A DNA stretch of 64,000 bases, from NCBI GenBank assembly GCA_938015445.1, contig CALLPE010000043.1, positions 1-64,000 of the forward strand, in the 5' to 3' direction. The notes under the pieces were generated by a model. It saw only the letters and a program-made list of their open reading frames with translations, had not been told where the DNA came from and searched no databases. Every line of letters begins with the position of its first letter. The stretch's first letter is position 1. Of the stretch, positions 53,003 through 62,333 are shown piece after piece. Source of the stretch: an uncultured Pirellulales bacterium (GTDB lineage: Bacteria; Planctomycetota; Planctomycetia; Pirellulales; Thermoguttaceae). Made by a program: the position numbers and the translations under genes.

Positions 53003-55710
53003 TCAGGCTCCAACGGTTTTTCTGGCGGCGCCGGCTCGGCCGCGGATGGTACTTTCGGCTCAGCAGCAGGTTTTGGCGGAAACCATTCAGGCACGTGCGT
53101 CACACGGCTTATGAACCAGCGCCAAAAGTTGACGTTCGTCGCCGGATCAACGGTAGTTCGTTCGAAGTTCTCGTTGACGGCGAAGTAAGTATCGCCCATG
53201 ACCGCCACATAGCCCAGGCCGACTTCGCGGGCGACGACCGTCGGTACGCTGAGGTCTTTTTCGCCTTCTTGCTGCTGTACAAGGCCGTACTTCAAGACCG
53301 TGGCCTTTGGATCGTCGCACTCCACCGGCCAAGCGGCGTAGAAGCGCATCACCGGCTGATAGTCATCGAGCGTCAGGTAGATCGACTGTTGCGCTCCGAG
53401 GGGATCAGGCTCCCGCTGGCGGCTAGTGGCCGGCAATGGCGAAGGAACGATGCGGAAGCGGAAATCGGCTAGCAATTGTCGGCTGCCTTGGGAGTGTTCT
53501 GCCCCGGCCATTACGATCAAGGTGCCTCCGCCCTCGACGAACCGGCGGATTATCTCGCGCTCGGCCACGGTAAAAGGCTTTGCCGGGCCAATGGAGATCA
53601 GCAGCCCAGCCCGCTGCAATCGTTGCTGGTCGATGTCGTAAGCCAGGAGCGGCAAATACCCCTGCTTGGCTAGTATCCGCGCTAGCCGGCCCATGCCGTG
53701 CAGGCTCCAGGTATCGCTGCTATAGGCTTCCAGATGCGATGCGTCGATATAGGCCAGACTGTTAGGTGTGCGCGAGCTACCGTCGGGCAAGAGTACATAC
53801 GCTTGCAAGGCAGCGTACCGACACGCTAACAACGTAGCGCACAGCACCGCCGCCGATATTGCCATGTGTTGCCAGTGCATCCGCCACAGCCACAGCACGG
53901 CCAATCCCACGGCACATAACACAGCGATGGCCTGCCGCCAAAGCGACTGCGTATTGGCGCCACCGCTGGCCAAGTAGGCGAGCAATCGGCCGGTCAGTGG
54001 CCATGCCGGGGGAATGCCATCGTCGGTCAGCGGCCCCACATCGCCCAGTACCACCACCCGGCCCTTGCCAACCCGCTGCTCAGCCGCCAACACCAAGTCG
54101 CCTAACTGTTTGCCGGCGCTATACGCGGCGGTGGCCGCCACGGCCGTCTGGCTCCCCGGCTCGGCCCAGGCATGGCGCGCGATCACAATCGGCCGCGCCA
54201 GAAAACCCGTTTCGATCGAGGAGCAGTATTGTACTGCCAAGCGGTTGCGCCGCAATTGCGTCCCGAATACGGCCGGATGAGAGCTGATGGCAAAGCAATG
54301 CTCCCAGCCCTCGGCGGCGGGCACGGCGGTGTCGAAGCGCACGCGCATCGCAGTCGGCTGAAGCAAGTGGTTGACGGCCAACTCGGCGCCTTCTGCCGGG
54401 TAGGCCAGCAAAGGACTGGCCACGACCAACAACGAGCCGCCGCCGCGCACGTACCGCCAGATTCTTTCCACAGCCGTTTGGTCTAGCGCACCGTCCGGTG
54501 CCGCCACCAGCAGCAGGCTGGCCTTGTCCAGCTCCGTCGCAGACAGCTCGCCCGAAACCACCAGCCGGCCGCCCAAACTCTGTACCAAGCGCGCTAACAG
54601 CCCGAACATCTGCTCGGATGGCGGTTCCGGGCGATCGAAGCTCGGCGTTTCCCAATCCAGCGCCGGGCTGCGATAGGCCAGTATGCTTTTCTCTGCTAGC
54701 TCGAACTGACCGCCCACCAATGCACAAGCCACCGGCAATAGCAGCGACAGCGCGACGGCGGCAAATGTTTCCAGCGAGGCACTGTCGGGTGCTGATGCTC
54801 GGCGCTTGCCAACGCCCGAGCCGGGACCGCGCGGCGGATTGCGAACCTGTGCGGCTGCCTCTCGGCGTGGTGCCCGCGGCGCATCGGCGGGAGAAGCGCC
54901 TGCCTCAGCATCCTCGCTGACCGCTACCGGCGGGGCCCAGCGGAACATCAGCACAGCCACGGCAGTATGCAGCGCCGCTGCCGCCAACGGAAGGTTCCAG
55001 GGGAGAAAAGTCCGCACGAAGTCGCCCCAAGCCCAGATCCCTACGCGATTGTTATCGGTATTGGGCTGCTCGACCGGATCGGGCAAGGCGGCGGCCAACT
55101 GGTCGCAAGACGCCAGCAGCATCAAATAGGCCAGATGTGCCGCCAAGATTGCCACTGCGGCTACAGCCGCGCGGACCAAACGCGGTCGCGGCCCTGTCAC
55201 TAGCCAAGCGACATAGTATGCCCCCATCAACACCAGAAAATCGATCCCCCCGTAGCTGCGCCCCACAGCAAGCGGGTGCCCAGCCACTGTACCGGCCAGC
55301 CAGCCCAGCGTTTGGCCGGCTCGATTTGCCAGGTGAAACACCGCGGGGATACACTCGTTGGCCAGGGCGAATAGGCCCAGTACGCTGACGGCGGCGGCGG
55401 CGATCAAAGCAGCGCGGGAGCCAATTCCCTGGCCCACTCGGGCCAGCGCAGCCAAGACAATCGCCGCGGCAAAGACCAGTGCAGCAGGCGTCCATAGCAG
55501 GCCCACCAGCACAGCCACGCCGATCAGGCCGGCAAGCAAAAGGCGATCGTTCGAGGTGCGGCACGCTGCGGGAAGCGCGGCCACGACCGCGGCGCACAAT
55601 GCGTACCACGTTACGGCGCGCTGGAGCGGGTAGGCCATCATGCCGCACGAGCCGGCCGCTAGCCATCCAGCGCTCAACCCTGCCGCCAGGATAAACGAGG
55701 CTCGTCCCAT
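52999..55710 (-). CDS. Large membrane protein with amidotransferase-like domains, partner of the preceding gene
   Basis: A 903-residue protein of the same architecture as its downstream neighbour. It has about ten N-terminal helices (LQRAVTWYALCAAVVAALPA, LIGVAVLVGLLWTPAALVFAA and others), a soluble domain near 390-480 (KASLLLVAAPDGALDQTAVERIWRYVRGGGSLLVVASPL), two helices near 590-640, and a second soluble domain (GLLISIGPAKPFTVAEREIIRRFVEGGGTLIVMAGAE). The C-terminus is Pro/Glu-rich. The pair is translationally coupled and probably forms a membrane complex. The sigma-54 regulator upstream on the same strand could control them. I do not know the function. Confidence 0.8.
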   Translation of the reverse strand: MGRASFILAAGLSAGWLAAGSCGMMAYPLQRAVTWYALCAAVVAALPAACRTSNDRLLLAGLIGVAVLVGLLWTPAALVFAAAIVLAALARVGQGIGSRAALIAAAAVSVLGLFALANECIPAVFHLANRAGQTLGWLAGTVAGHPLAVGRSYGGIDFLVLMGAYYVAWLVTGPRPRLVRAAVAAVAILAAHLAYLMLLASCDQLAAALPDPVEQPNTDNNRVGIWAWGDFVRTFLPWNLPLAAAALHTAVAVLMFRWAPPVAVSEDAEAGASPADAPRAPRREAAAQVRNPPRGPGSGVGKRRASAPDSASLETFAAVALSLLLPVACALVGGQFELAEKSILAYRSPALDWETPSFDRPEPPSEQMFGLLARLVQSLGGRLVVSGELSATELDKASLLLVAAPDGALDQTAVERIWRYVRGGGSLLVVASPLLAYPAEGAELAVNHLLQPTAMRVRFDTAVPAAEGWEHCFAISSHPAVFGTQLRRNRLAVQYCSSIETGFLARPIVIARHAWAEPGSQTAVAATAAYSAGKQLGDLVLAAEQRVGKGRVVVLGDVGPLTDDGIPPAWPLTGRLLAYLASGGANTQSLWRQAIAVLCAVGLAVLWLWRMHWQHMAISAAVLCATLLACRYAALQAYVLLPDGSSRTPNSLAYIDASHLEAYSSDTWSLHGMGRLARILAKQGYLPLLAYDIDQQRLQRAGLLISIGPAKPFTVAEREIIRRFVEGGGTLIVMAGAEHSQGSRQLLADFRFRIVPSPLPATSRQREPDPLGAQQSIYLTLDDYQPVMRFYAAWPVECDDPKATVLKYGLVQQQEGEKDLSVPTVVAREVGLGYVAVMGDTYFAVNENFERTTVDPATNVNFWRWFISRVTHVPEWFPPKPAAEPKVPSAAEPAPPEKPLEPE

Positions 55711-55802
55711 GCCGGAAAGTACCCTTCCGTGAAAGCTTCTGCGACCGAAGCGTTAGTATGCCCAGAACCGCCGCGGCGAACAAGTGCAGCTTCGTCAGGA
55801 GT

Positions 55803-55898
55803 TGCACGATCGCACGATCGCACGATCGCACGATCGCACGATTGGACGATTGGACGATTGGACGATTGAACGATTGGACGATTGAACGATCGCACGAT
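55803..55898. repeat. 8-bp tandem array, 12 units
   Basis: Twelve contiguous 8-bp units with two main forms: cgcacgat (5 near-copies, creating repeated cgatcg) and tggacgat / tgaacgat (6 copies), then a return to cgcacgat. It lies between the stop of the sigma-54 regulator and the start of the membrane-protein pair. The period is not a multiple of three, which fits its non-coding place. Confidence 0.96.
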
Positions 55899-55956
55899 TC
55901 AATCGCCGCTTCGCCGAACCTTGCGCGGTTAGGCGACTGCGGGGGATTGGAGCCAG

Positions 55957-57354
55957 CTAGCGCCGGGCGACGGGATTGCCCCTGGGTTCCTGCAATCCCA
56001 GTCGTTTCATCTTCTTGTAAAGCGTGGTGCGGTTTATTCCCAACGCTTCGGCGGTCGCCTGTCGGTTCCAGCGATTGGCTTCCAGCACTTCGAGGATGAT
56101 CTGCCGCTCGGGCATCGCCAAGGCGTCTTTGAGCGTGCGACCGCTGATTTGTTCCAGCGGCACCGGCGCACCGGCCAATATGCTCGGCGGCAAGTCCTCC
56201 ACGCCGATGAACTGGCCTTTGCCCAACAACACCGACCGCTCGACCACGTTCTGCAATTCGCGTACGTTACCAGGCCAGTGATAGCGCTGAAGGGCCGTAA
56301 GGGCATCCTGGGTGAAGCCGCGCACCGATTTGCCGCATTCGGCGCAAATGCGGGTGAGAAAATGCTCGGCCAGCAGCGGTATGTCGCCGATGCGGTCCCG
56401 CAGCGGTGGCAACTCGATGTTTATCACGTTGATGCGGAAATACAGGTCCTGCCGGAAGCGTCCCTCGGCCACCGCTTTGGCCAGGTCTTCGTTGGTGGCC
56501 AAGATGACGCGGGTATCGACAGTGTATGTCTTGGTGCCGCCGACCGGCTCGAACTCGAAGTCCTGAAGCACGCGCAATAGCTTTACCTGCATGCCGGGGC
56601 TGGCCGTGGAGATTTCGTCCAGAAAGATTGTGCCCTTGTCGGCCTGCATGAACTTGCCGATCTTCTCGCCCAGCGCCCCGGTAAATGCCCCCGCCACGTG
56701 ACCAAACAGCTCGCTTTCCAGCAGTGTTTCGGGCAGTGCGCCGCAAGCCACCTCGACGAACGGTTTATCGCGCCGACTGCTGCGGCGATGAATTGCCCGG
56801 GCGACCAGCGACTTGCCTGTGCCGCTCTCGCCGGTAATGAGCACAGTGGCTTTTGTATCGGCCACAGAGTCGATCATGTCGAAGACCTTCAACATCCGCG
56901 GGTCGTGGCCGATGATGTTCTCCAGCCCGAAGCGCAGGTCCAGTTGCGCCTTGAGATTCCGATTCTCCTCGATCACCCTGCGCTGATTCAGCGCCCGTTC
57001 CAGGGCCATCAGCAGCTCGTCGTCAATCAGCGGCTTGGTCAGAAAGTCGAAGGCACCTTGGCGGATGGCCTCTACGGCCGATTCCACCGTGCCATAGCCG
57101 GTAATCATTATGACGGTGGTATTGGGATGGTTCCGCCGACAGTGGGCCAGCAGTTCGAAGCCGTCCTCTGCCCCCAGGCGGATGTCAACCAGCACTAGAT
57201 CATAGTTTTTGCGATCGACCGCGGCTATAGCATCGGCCAAGGTGGCAGCGGTGTCTGTCGCGTAGCCCTGCTCGCGCAACCAATCGGCCATCGAACACAG
57301 CAAGTGGCGATCGTCGTCGACCAGTAGCAGCGTGGCCAAAGACTTTGCGGGCAT
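55957..57354 (-). CDS. Sigma-54-dependent response regulator, NtrC family
   Basis: A 465-residue enhancer-binding protein. The receiver domain has the acidic pocket [10 protein letters not shown] and phosphoacceptor Asp57 in LVLVDIRLG. The AAA+ domain has Walker [16 protein letters not shown] near 173, the sigma-54 contact loop GAFTGAL near 221, Walker [10 protein letters not shown] and the sensor motif [21 protein letters not shown]. The Fis-type helix-turn-helix is at the end ([25 protein letters not shown]). No cognate histidine kinase is adjacent. The next genes downstream, after the 8-bp array, are the two large membrane proteins. Confidence 0.95.
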   Translation of the reverse strand: MPAKSLATLLLVDDDRHLLCSMADWLREQGYATDTAATLADAIAAVDRKNYDLVLVDIRLGAEDGFELLAHCRRNHPNTTVIMITGYGTVESAVEAIRQGAFDFLTKPLIDDELLMALERALNQRRVIEENRNLKAQLDLRFGLENIIGHDPRMLKVFDMIDSVADTKATVLITGESGTGKSLVARAIHRRSSRRDKPFVEVACGALPETLLESELFGHVAGAFTGALGEKIGKFMQADKGTIFLDEISTASPGMQVKLLRVLQDFEFEPVGGTKTYTVDTRVILATNEDLAKAVAEGRFRQDLYFRINVINIELPPLRDRIGDIPLLAEHFLTRICAECGKSVRGFTQDALTALQRYHWPGNVRELQNVVERSVLLGKGQFIGVEDLPPSILAGAPVPLEQISGRTLKDALAMPERQIILEVLEANRWNRQATAEALGINRTTLYKKMKRLGLQEPRGNPVARR

Positions 57355-58230
57355 GATCGAATGGACTCTCCCGGCTGTTGCTGACTGCGCAGGACTCGCC
57401 CGGTTGCGAACCTATCTGCGTGAAGAAACCTCTTCCCGTGGCGAAACGTCCTGTCGCCAATTATCTACGTTACGCAGCCGCATCAGTCAAAAAATGCAAC
57501 GGACCACGCCCGGGTCGGCCCAGACTGTTCCAACACTTGCCGAAGGTGCCGCGGCTAGCAACTTGAAAAGACGCTACCGCGGCAGGTGTTCCCCTTGCAC
57601 GATCGCATATTCCAGACACAATTCCTACAAAAGGCACGAAAAGGACTTTGCTGCTAGTCTTGGCAGCAGGTAATGTTCGACGCTGCCCAAAGGGGCAGAC
57701 GGTCGGTAATGTGGGCGATGTAATTGAGGGGTGTCCGAAAATTAAATCCCGCAGTTTTCATATGTTCTGATGTTCTGAGTCGGCCTACGTGGCAGGTAGA
57801 AGCGTACAGACCAACCCCAGAGTTCCCTCGAAAACAAGCAGTTACCGCGCTGCGATTTCGGGCCACTCTCATATAAATCGTTAGGTTAATTGTCAGGTAG
57901 TGAATGCCGCGACGGACTGCACCGACGGAAAAACCGCTGTAAAGGCTAGACAGCGCTGCCTCCCCGCTTTAGCGGTCCACCCATAAGAGTATAATACCCC
58001 TCGGCTTGCGCAAGAAAACCCCTTTTTCCCCGCTTAATCGGGGGGATATATTGGTTACTTTAGGCTATTTAATCCGGCCCCAAAGTGGACTAGGATATGC
58101 TGTAACTTTTTAAGCAAGCCCATTACCAGGTGGTGTTCCTGTGTCAAACACCGAGTGGGACGCGATCGGTGGTCGAACGCTTCCGAGCTGAAGTGGTGGG
58201 CGAAACACTTAGTTTCCCGGAGATGCGTAG
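57355..58230. other. Divergent gap of 876 bp
   Basis: The largest gap in the window. The left 600 bp hold nothing I can name. The right part holds the TATAAT promoter (57968-57995) and a 230-nt leader of the NarL-type regulator with small hairpins: cccc-gcttaat-gggg near 58020, and ggtgtt with aacacc near 58133-58153. Confidence 0.55.
57968..57995 (+). promoter_or_regulatory. Sigma-70-type promoter with consensus -10
   Basis: TTTAGC (57968-57973), a 16-bp spacer and a perfect TATAAT (57990-57995). It faces the response-regulator gene and would give a 5' leader of about 230 nt. The -35 match is weak. Confidence 0.5.
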
Positions 58231-58863
58231 ATGCCTATCAGATTATTGATTTGTGACGACCATGAGGTCATCCGAACCGGGCTGGCCACTCTGTTGGCAG
58301 GCACGGACATCGAGGTTGTCGGCGAGGCTGCCACCGGCAAAGAAGCGGTCAAGCAAGCAGCAAAGCTCAAGCCGGATGTGATTCTGCTAGATATCCGTAT
58401 GCCGGACGGCGACGGGCTGTCGGCCCTGGAGAAGCTTCGCGCTAAAGCGCCCAACAGCAAAGTGGTAATGCTTTCCACATACGACAACCCCACTTACATT
58501 GCTCGCGCTGTCGCCTTGGGAGCGTGCGACTACGTGCTGAAAGGCTCTTCGCAGGAAACCCTGGTGGCTACCATCACTGCGGCCGCCAAGGGCGAATCGC
58601 CGTATCACGCCGCCGAACTGCGGCGCATCGCTGCGGCGATGAAAGTCCGCCAGGTGATCGAAGACGACGACATGCCGCTGACGCAACGCGAAACGCAGGT
58701 GCTCAAGCACATTGCGCTGGGCCTTAGCAACAAGGAAATTGCCCGCTCGCTGGAAATCAGCGTGGAGACGGTCAAAGAACACGTCCAGAACATCTTGCGC
58801 AAACTGGCAGTGACCGATCGCACGCAGGCGGCCGTCTGGGCGGTGCGCAAAGGATTGGTGTAG
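58231..58863 (+). CDS. NarL/LuxR-type response regulator
   Basis: A 210-residue two-domain regulator. The receiver has LLICDDHEVIR and phosphoacceptor Asp54 in ILLDIRMPDGDG, with the switch Ser/Thr in VVMLSTYD and Lys in YVLKGSS. The LuxR helix-turn-helix is at about 143-205: LTQRETQVLKHIALGLSNKEIARSLEISVETVKEHVQNILRKLAVTDRTQAAVWA. GGAGA lies 8 bases upstream of ATG 58231. No kinase is adjacent. The long leader hints at post-transcriptional control, but that is inference. Confidence 0.95.
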   Translation: MPIRLLICDDHEVIRTGLATLLAGTDIEVVGEAATGKEAVKQAAKLKPDVILLDIRMPDGDGLSALEKLRAKAPNSKVVMLSTYDNPTYIARAVALGACDYVLKGSSQETLVATITAAAKGESPYHAAELRRIAAAMKVRQVIEDDDMPLTQRETQVLKHIALGLSNKEIARSLEISVETVKEHVQNILRKLAVTDRTQAAVWAVRKGLV

Positions 58864-58900
58864 CAAGTTCCGCGCTGATAAGTGCCATACGGTAAGCAGC

Positions 58901-59035
58901 CGGTTGCCGGGGGCCATCGGTTGCCGGCGGCCATCGGTCCCCGCGGGCAGTGGGTTGCTGTGGGCAGTTGGTGACTGGGGGCAGTTGGTTACTGTGGGCA
59001 GTCCGTCACGGCACGCAGCCGGTTGCCGAAGGTAT
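58901..59035. repeat. 17-bp tandem array, 8 units, between convergent genes
   Basis: Eight units of about 17 bp from 58901, grading from cggttgccgggggccat (two near-copies) to tggttactgtgggcagt (three near-copies) and back to ccggttgccgaaggtat. One unit is 16 bp. Related words (tcggttattcgg) continue to 59072 at the xerC stop. The gradient suggests stepwise duplication with point change. Confidence 0.92.
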
Positions 59036-59073
59036 TCGGCTAGCTCAGGAAGCCAGATTATTCAAGCAGTCGG

Positions 59074-59988
59074 TTATTCGGCACGGGGATGGGCTTTGCG
59101 GTACGCCTCGCGCAACGCCGCAGTGCTAACGTGGGTGTAAATCTGCGTGGTCACCAGACTCTTGTGACCGAGCATCTCTTGCACGCTGCGGATGTCTGCG
59201 CCTGCGTCCAGCAAATGCGTAGCGAAACTGTGCCGCAACGAGTGCGGAGTGGTACGCGGGTCGAGACCGGCCAGCTTCAGATACTTTTCCAACATTCTGG
59301 CTACGCTTCTGGTCGTCATCCGACGCCCGAAGCGATTGACGAACAACGGTGCTGCCGCGCCGGTCGGCTCGCGGTGATGAACCCTGCGCACCGCCAACCA
59401 CCGTTGTAAGGCGCGCAGCGCGCAAGAGCCGATGGGCGCCAGGCGCTCGCGGCGGCCTTTTCCGCGCACGCGCAGCACCCCGGCGGCAAAATCTACGTCG
59501 CCCTCGCTGAGCGTTACCAACTCGCTGATCCGCAGGCCGGCCGAATACATGGTTTCCAGGATTGCCCGATCGCGCAGCCCCTGCGGGCTGTCGGCCGGCG
59601 GCGTCTCGAGCAACTGAGCTACCTGCTCGGCCGATAATAAGTGCGGTAAGGAGCGCCCTTTGCGCGGATTGCGGAGCGGCTTGGCCGGGTTAGTATCGGC
59701 CCAGCCCTCGCGCTGACCAAAGCGGAAGAAGCTGCGCAAACTGGCCAGACGCCGCGCAATTGTGGCCGCCGCATAACCGGCGTGGTGCAACGCCGCCACA
59801 TAACCGCGCAGGTCTGCCACCGTAATCGCGCCTGGCTGGGGAGGCTCGCCGCCAGCAGCTTCGGTCAAATACGCCGCCAGTGCTGTCAGATCTTCCCGAT
59901 AGCTCTTGACCGTGTGCTCCGACGCATTCCGCTCTACGCGGAGATATTGCAGAAATCGCTCGATCGCATCGTGGATTGTACTGGACAT
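59074..59988 (-). CDS. xerC: Tyrosine recombinase XerC/XerD
   Basis: A 304-residue site-specific recombinase, expected to resolve chromosome dimers at dif with FtsK. The N-terminal SAM-like DNA-binding domain covers residues 1-100 (IERFLQYLRVERNASEHTVKSYREDL). Catalytic residues are complete: Arg153 (YSAGLRISEL), Lys178 (VRGKGRRER), His249 and Arg252 (HSLRHSFATHLL), His275 (LGHKS) and Tyr284 (TQIYTHV). Whether it is XerC or XerD cannot be settled. ATG 59988 was chosen over the longer frame. The C-terminus is adjacent to the 17-bp array. Confidence 0.93.
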   Translation of the reverse strand: MSSTIHDAIERFLQYLRVERNASEHTVKSYREDLTALAAYLTEAAGGEPPQPGAITVADLRGYVAALHHAGYAAATIARRLASLRSFFRFGQREGWADTNPAKPLRNPRKGRSLPHLLSAEQVAQLLETPPADSPQGLRDRAILETMYSAGLRISELVTLSEGDVDFAAGVLRVRGKGRRERLAPIGSCALRALQRWLAVRRVHHREPTGAAAPLFVNRFGRRMTTRSVARMLEKYLKLAGLDPRTTPHSLRHSFATHLLDAGADIRSVQEMLGHKSLVTTQIYTHVSTAALREAYRKAHPRAE

Positions 59989-60228
59989 GCCGATTTGCGA
60001 AGCCGTGTTCGGCCCCCGCCCCCTGCCACACAACCGGCTGGCGGCAACCGCCCGCTATCGAGGCGCAATGCCGAAAAGAAATCGCTGTCACTTGCAACCT
60101 GCGCTGCGCAACGCCAACGGCGCAACGAAGCGTGATATGGCGGAGCCGATCCGGTTTGATACGGTGGACCTAGCGGGCGATTTGCTGCCACTTTGCAACG
60201 GCGGTTTAGCGCCGCTTGGATTTATGTA

Positions 60229-60486
60229 TCAGATCGTATCGCCTGGAGTGGAAATATCGTCCCCGTTGGGCACCGACAGATCGAAGCGGCGCGTGCGGCA
60301 GTGCTGGCTTTCCTGTCGAATTTTTTGACTGAGCACGGCAGCGTCGTACCAAGTAAAGCTCAGCTCCGGATTGGATGCGAAACGGCCCAGCGTCCGCAAC
60401 ACTTCGCAACGGCTGGCGTCGTCGTACAGAAACACGTACCGCTCGCTGCCTTTGATCAACGCCAGCACGTTTATCTCTTGCCCCAC
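60229..60486 (-). CDS. Small conserved-looking protein, 85 residues
   Basis: A short frame overlooked when only ATG starts are used. GTG 60486 has GGAGG 8 bases upstream. The core is convincing as protein: VLALIKGSERYVFLYDDASR, then EVLRTLGRFASNPELSFTWYDAAVLSQKIRQ, balanced and hydrophilic, followed by a variable tail. I recall similar short proteins in planctomycetes, but I cannot name a domain. It lies 82 bp downstream of the lipoprotein gene on the same strand, so the two may be one transcript. Function unknown. Confidence 0.72.
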   Translation of the reverse strand: MGQEINVLALIKGSERYVFLYDDASRCEVLRTLGRFASNPELSFTWYDAAVLSQKIRQESQHCRTRRFDLSVPNGDDISTPGDTI

Positions 60487-60568
60487 GGCGCCATCCTCCG
60501 TCAATACTGCTCGCACAGGCTGTGTGTTTCCGGATGAAGCTGCCCAACGTCGGGCACCAGCATTCTTG

Positions 60569-61672
60569 TTATCGGATTGTGGGCCAGCGCCACACGATTC
60601 TGCTTTCTCCCGCCCCGCCCCGGGCGGTGAGCATTTCGGCCAAGTGCATGTGGCAACAAAAACGGATAAAGTCTTCGCTTCGCTGGAGATACGCCTGCCA
60701 GCCGCCAAACCGCGCGTCGCTGCGGAAGGAGTAATAGCTACTAAGCGCAGTTGCGAAATCACCGTCATGACCGTTATACGTCCTCGTATGACGAAGCACC
60801 GGCTGCCCACTGGGCCGACACTTCGGCGGCGCGACACGCGGCGGCGGGGGAACAAAACCGCGCGGATCGGGCCAGTCCGGCGGAAAGCCCAGCGGCGGTT
60901 CCTCCCACTGCTCCCCCGCAGCGCCAGGTACGCCGTTGCTCGCCGGTACCTGTCGATAGGCCAGCGGCTCCACCGCGCCAGGCCCGGAGGACTGCGACCA
61001 GTGTTTGGGCGGCTGCGGGCCGGGAACCTCCGGCTGGCTCAAGGGCGAGCGGTCGCCTGAGGCCATACCGGGCTGTTCTTCGGCCCCACCCGATTGCCCA
61101 GGCGCCTGCGGCACAACAACCGGCATGGGTGTGAATGTCGGCGTTTGGGTGGCTAGTTGCTCCCGGGCCAAGGCCATTTCGGCCTCGAAGACCAACGGCC
61201 CGGGGATTTCCTGCTCTTCGGGCGTCCCCCACGGCAGGCCGTAGCCGGGCGGAATGGGATGATAACACGGATTAGCGGCATACCATTCGACTTGAAGAGC
61301 TAATCGCGGTGGGTAGTAAGGACTGTAGTCGGTTACAGCGCCAATGACGACCGCATCGACGTTCAGCAGTTGAGCCAGCCGCCGGGCATCGTCTGGCCCG
61401 CGCAACGATATCCCGTGCTGTCGCATGGCCGCTTCCACCACCCCGACAGGCACGCACTCGAAGCCCGGAATAGATTGCAGCTCGTTGTAATAAGCTATCG
61501 CCACCCTGCGGCCGTCCAGAGTTGGCTCGTTGCTCAAGTTAAAGAAAGGAGCCACGGCAACTTTGGAAAGTTGGGGAAAAGGATTGTGCAGCGTCGGCTG
61601 GTGCGCAATTTGGGGCATAACGTGGCAACCAGCCACGCAAACGCACATTATCGCCAAATACAGCCGCCACAT
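60569..61672 (-). CDS. Outer-envelope lipoprotein with Pro-rich C-terminal half
   Basis: A 367-residue lipoprotein. MWRLYLAIMCVCVAG then Cys16 is a signal peptidase II lipobox. Residues 30-150 look like a GNA1162/CsgG-like alpha-beta domain: LSKVAVAPFFNLSNEPTLDGRRVAIAYYNELQ, FECVPVGVVEAAM and LLNVDAVVIGAVTDYSPYYPPRLALQVEWYA. The second half has long Pro/Gly/Gln stretches (PGPQPPKHWSQSSG) and ends with a conserved-looking YSFRSDARFGGWQAYLQRSEDFIRFCCHMHLAEML. Such proteins often help envelope assembly. ATG 61672 was chosen since the lipobox directly follows. Confidence 0.82.
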   Translation of the reverse strand: MWRLYLAIMCVCVAGCHVMPQIAHQPTLHNPFPQLSKVAVAPFFNLSNEPTLDGRRVAIAYYNELQSIPGFECVPVGVVEAAMRQHGISLRGPDDARRLAQLLNVDAVVIGAVTDYSPYYPPRLALQVEWYAANPCYHPIPPGYGLPWGTPEEQEIPGPLVFEAEMALAREQLATQTPTFTPMPVVVPQAPGQSGGAEEQPGMASGDRSPLSQPEVPGPQPPKHWSQSSGPGAVEPLAYRQVPASNGVPGAAGEQWEEPPLGFPPDWPDPRGFVPPPPRVAPPKCRPSGQPVLRHTRTYNGHDGDFATALSSYYSFRSDARFGGWQAYLQRSEDFIRFCCHMHLAEMLTARGGAGESRIVWRWPTIR

Positions 61673-62333
61673 GCTGGCTAATCTTTCAAACTTAAAAGTC
61701 TCGGCTCGACGGAATAACACAAGTTTCACGCGGGCAACAACTTGCGGCGCGCAGGTGCCCGGCTGGCTATCCGTGTTATCCACAGTTGCCGAAACTCCTT
61801 TTTTCCGATTCCAGCACTTAGTCTTTTACAGACAAGCAGTTGCGAAATCGCGCACACCGGCGAAAGCGGTTGCACAAACTATGTCGACTGTGCCAGGCAC
61901 GTCGGCCTAGTCCGCACTACCGGCGCACGACTCGCTGTCGGAACATCCTTCTTTATCGGCAAAGCTTGTGGCTTTTCTCCAGATTTAACCGCGGACGGCA
62001 CCGGCATCCCCAGGCGAGACTCGAACAGGTTATTTCTTTTACCTCCACGGGGAAAATTTCTCGCCGCATGCCGAAAAGCGCACGCCCGAATCTCCTCCGG
62101 CTGATCTGCTCGGGGCTGGTCCAGGGTGGTTACCGACCTGTGCCGCTGCCCAGGCCGGGCTTGCAATCGACCGGCCTCAAGATCTTGTAATCGACCGGCC
62201 CAAAGATAACGTTTTCGAGTCCCAAGCCACGGCCCCGGGCAGCCAGCGGTTTGCGCTTTGGTAGAATTACTGTTGGCGGTCGTAATCGATGTCCGTCTGC
62301 CGACTGCCGTAAAGGGTACTCCGAGGTTGCACG
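61673..62333. other. Divergent gap of 661 bp
   Basis: Lies between the lipoprotein and ispG. It contains one perfect DnaA-box-like ttatccaca at 61776-61784, a 24-bp repeat at 62161-62208, and no gene. A single box is not enough for an origin. Confidence 0.55.
62161..62208. repeat. 24-bp tandem repeat (2 units) upstream of ispG
   Basis: Units 62161-62184 and 62185-62208 share ttg, aatcgaccggcc, aaagat with few differences. Confidence 0.85.

Noticed and set aside
58018..58034. Hairpin near 58020 as a terminator
   Set aside because: The ccccg/cgggg stem is followed by GGATAT rather than a T-run on the plus strand and by purines on the minus strand.
61776..61784. DnaA box suggesting an origin of replication
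   Set aside because: Only one box was seen, without an AT-rich unwinding region, dnaA or dnaN.
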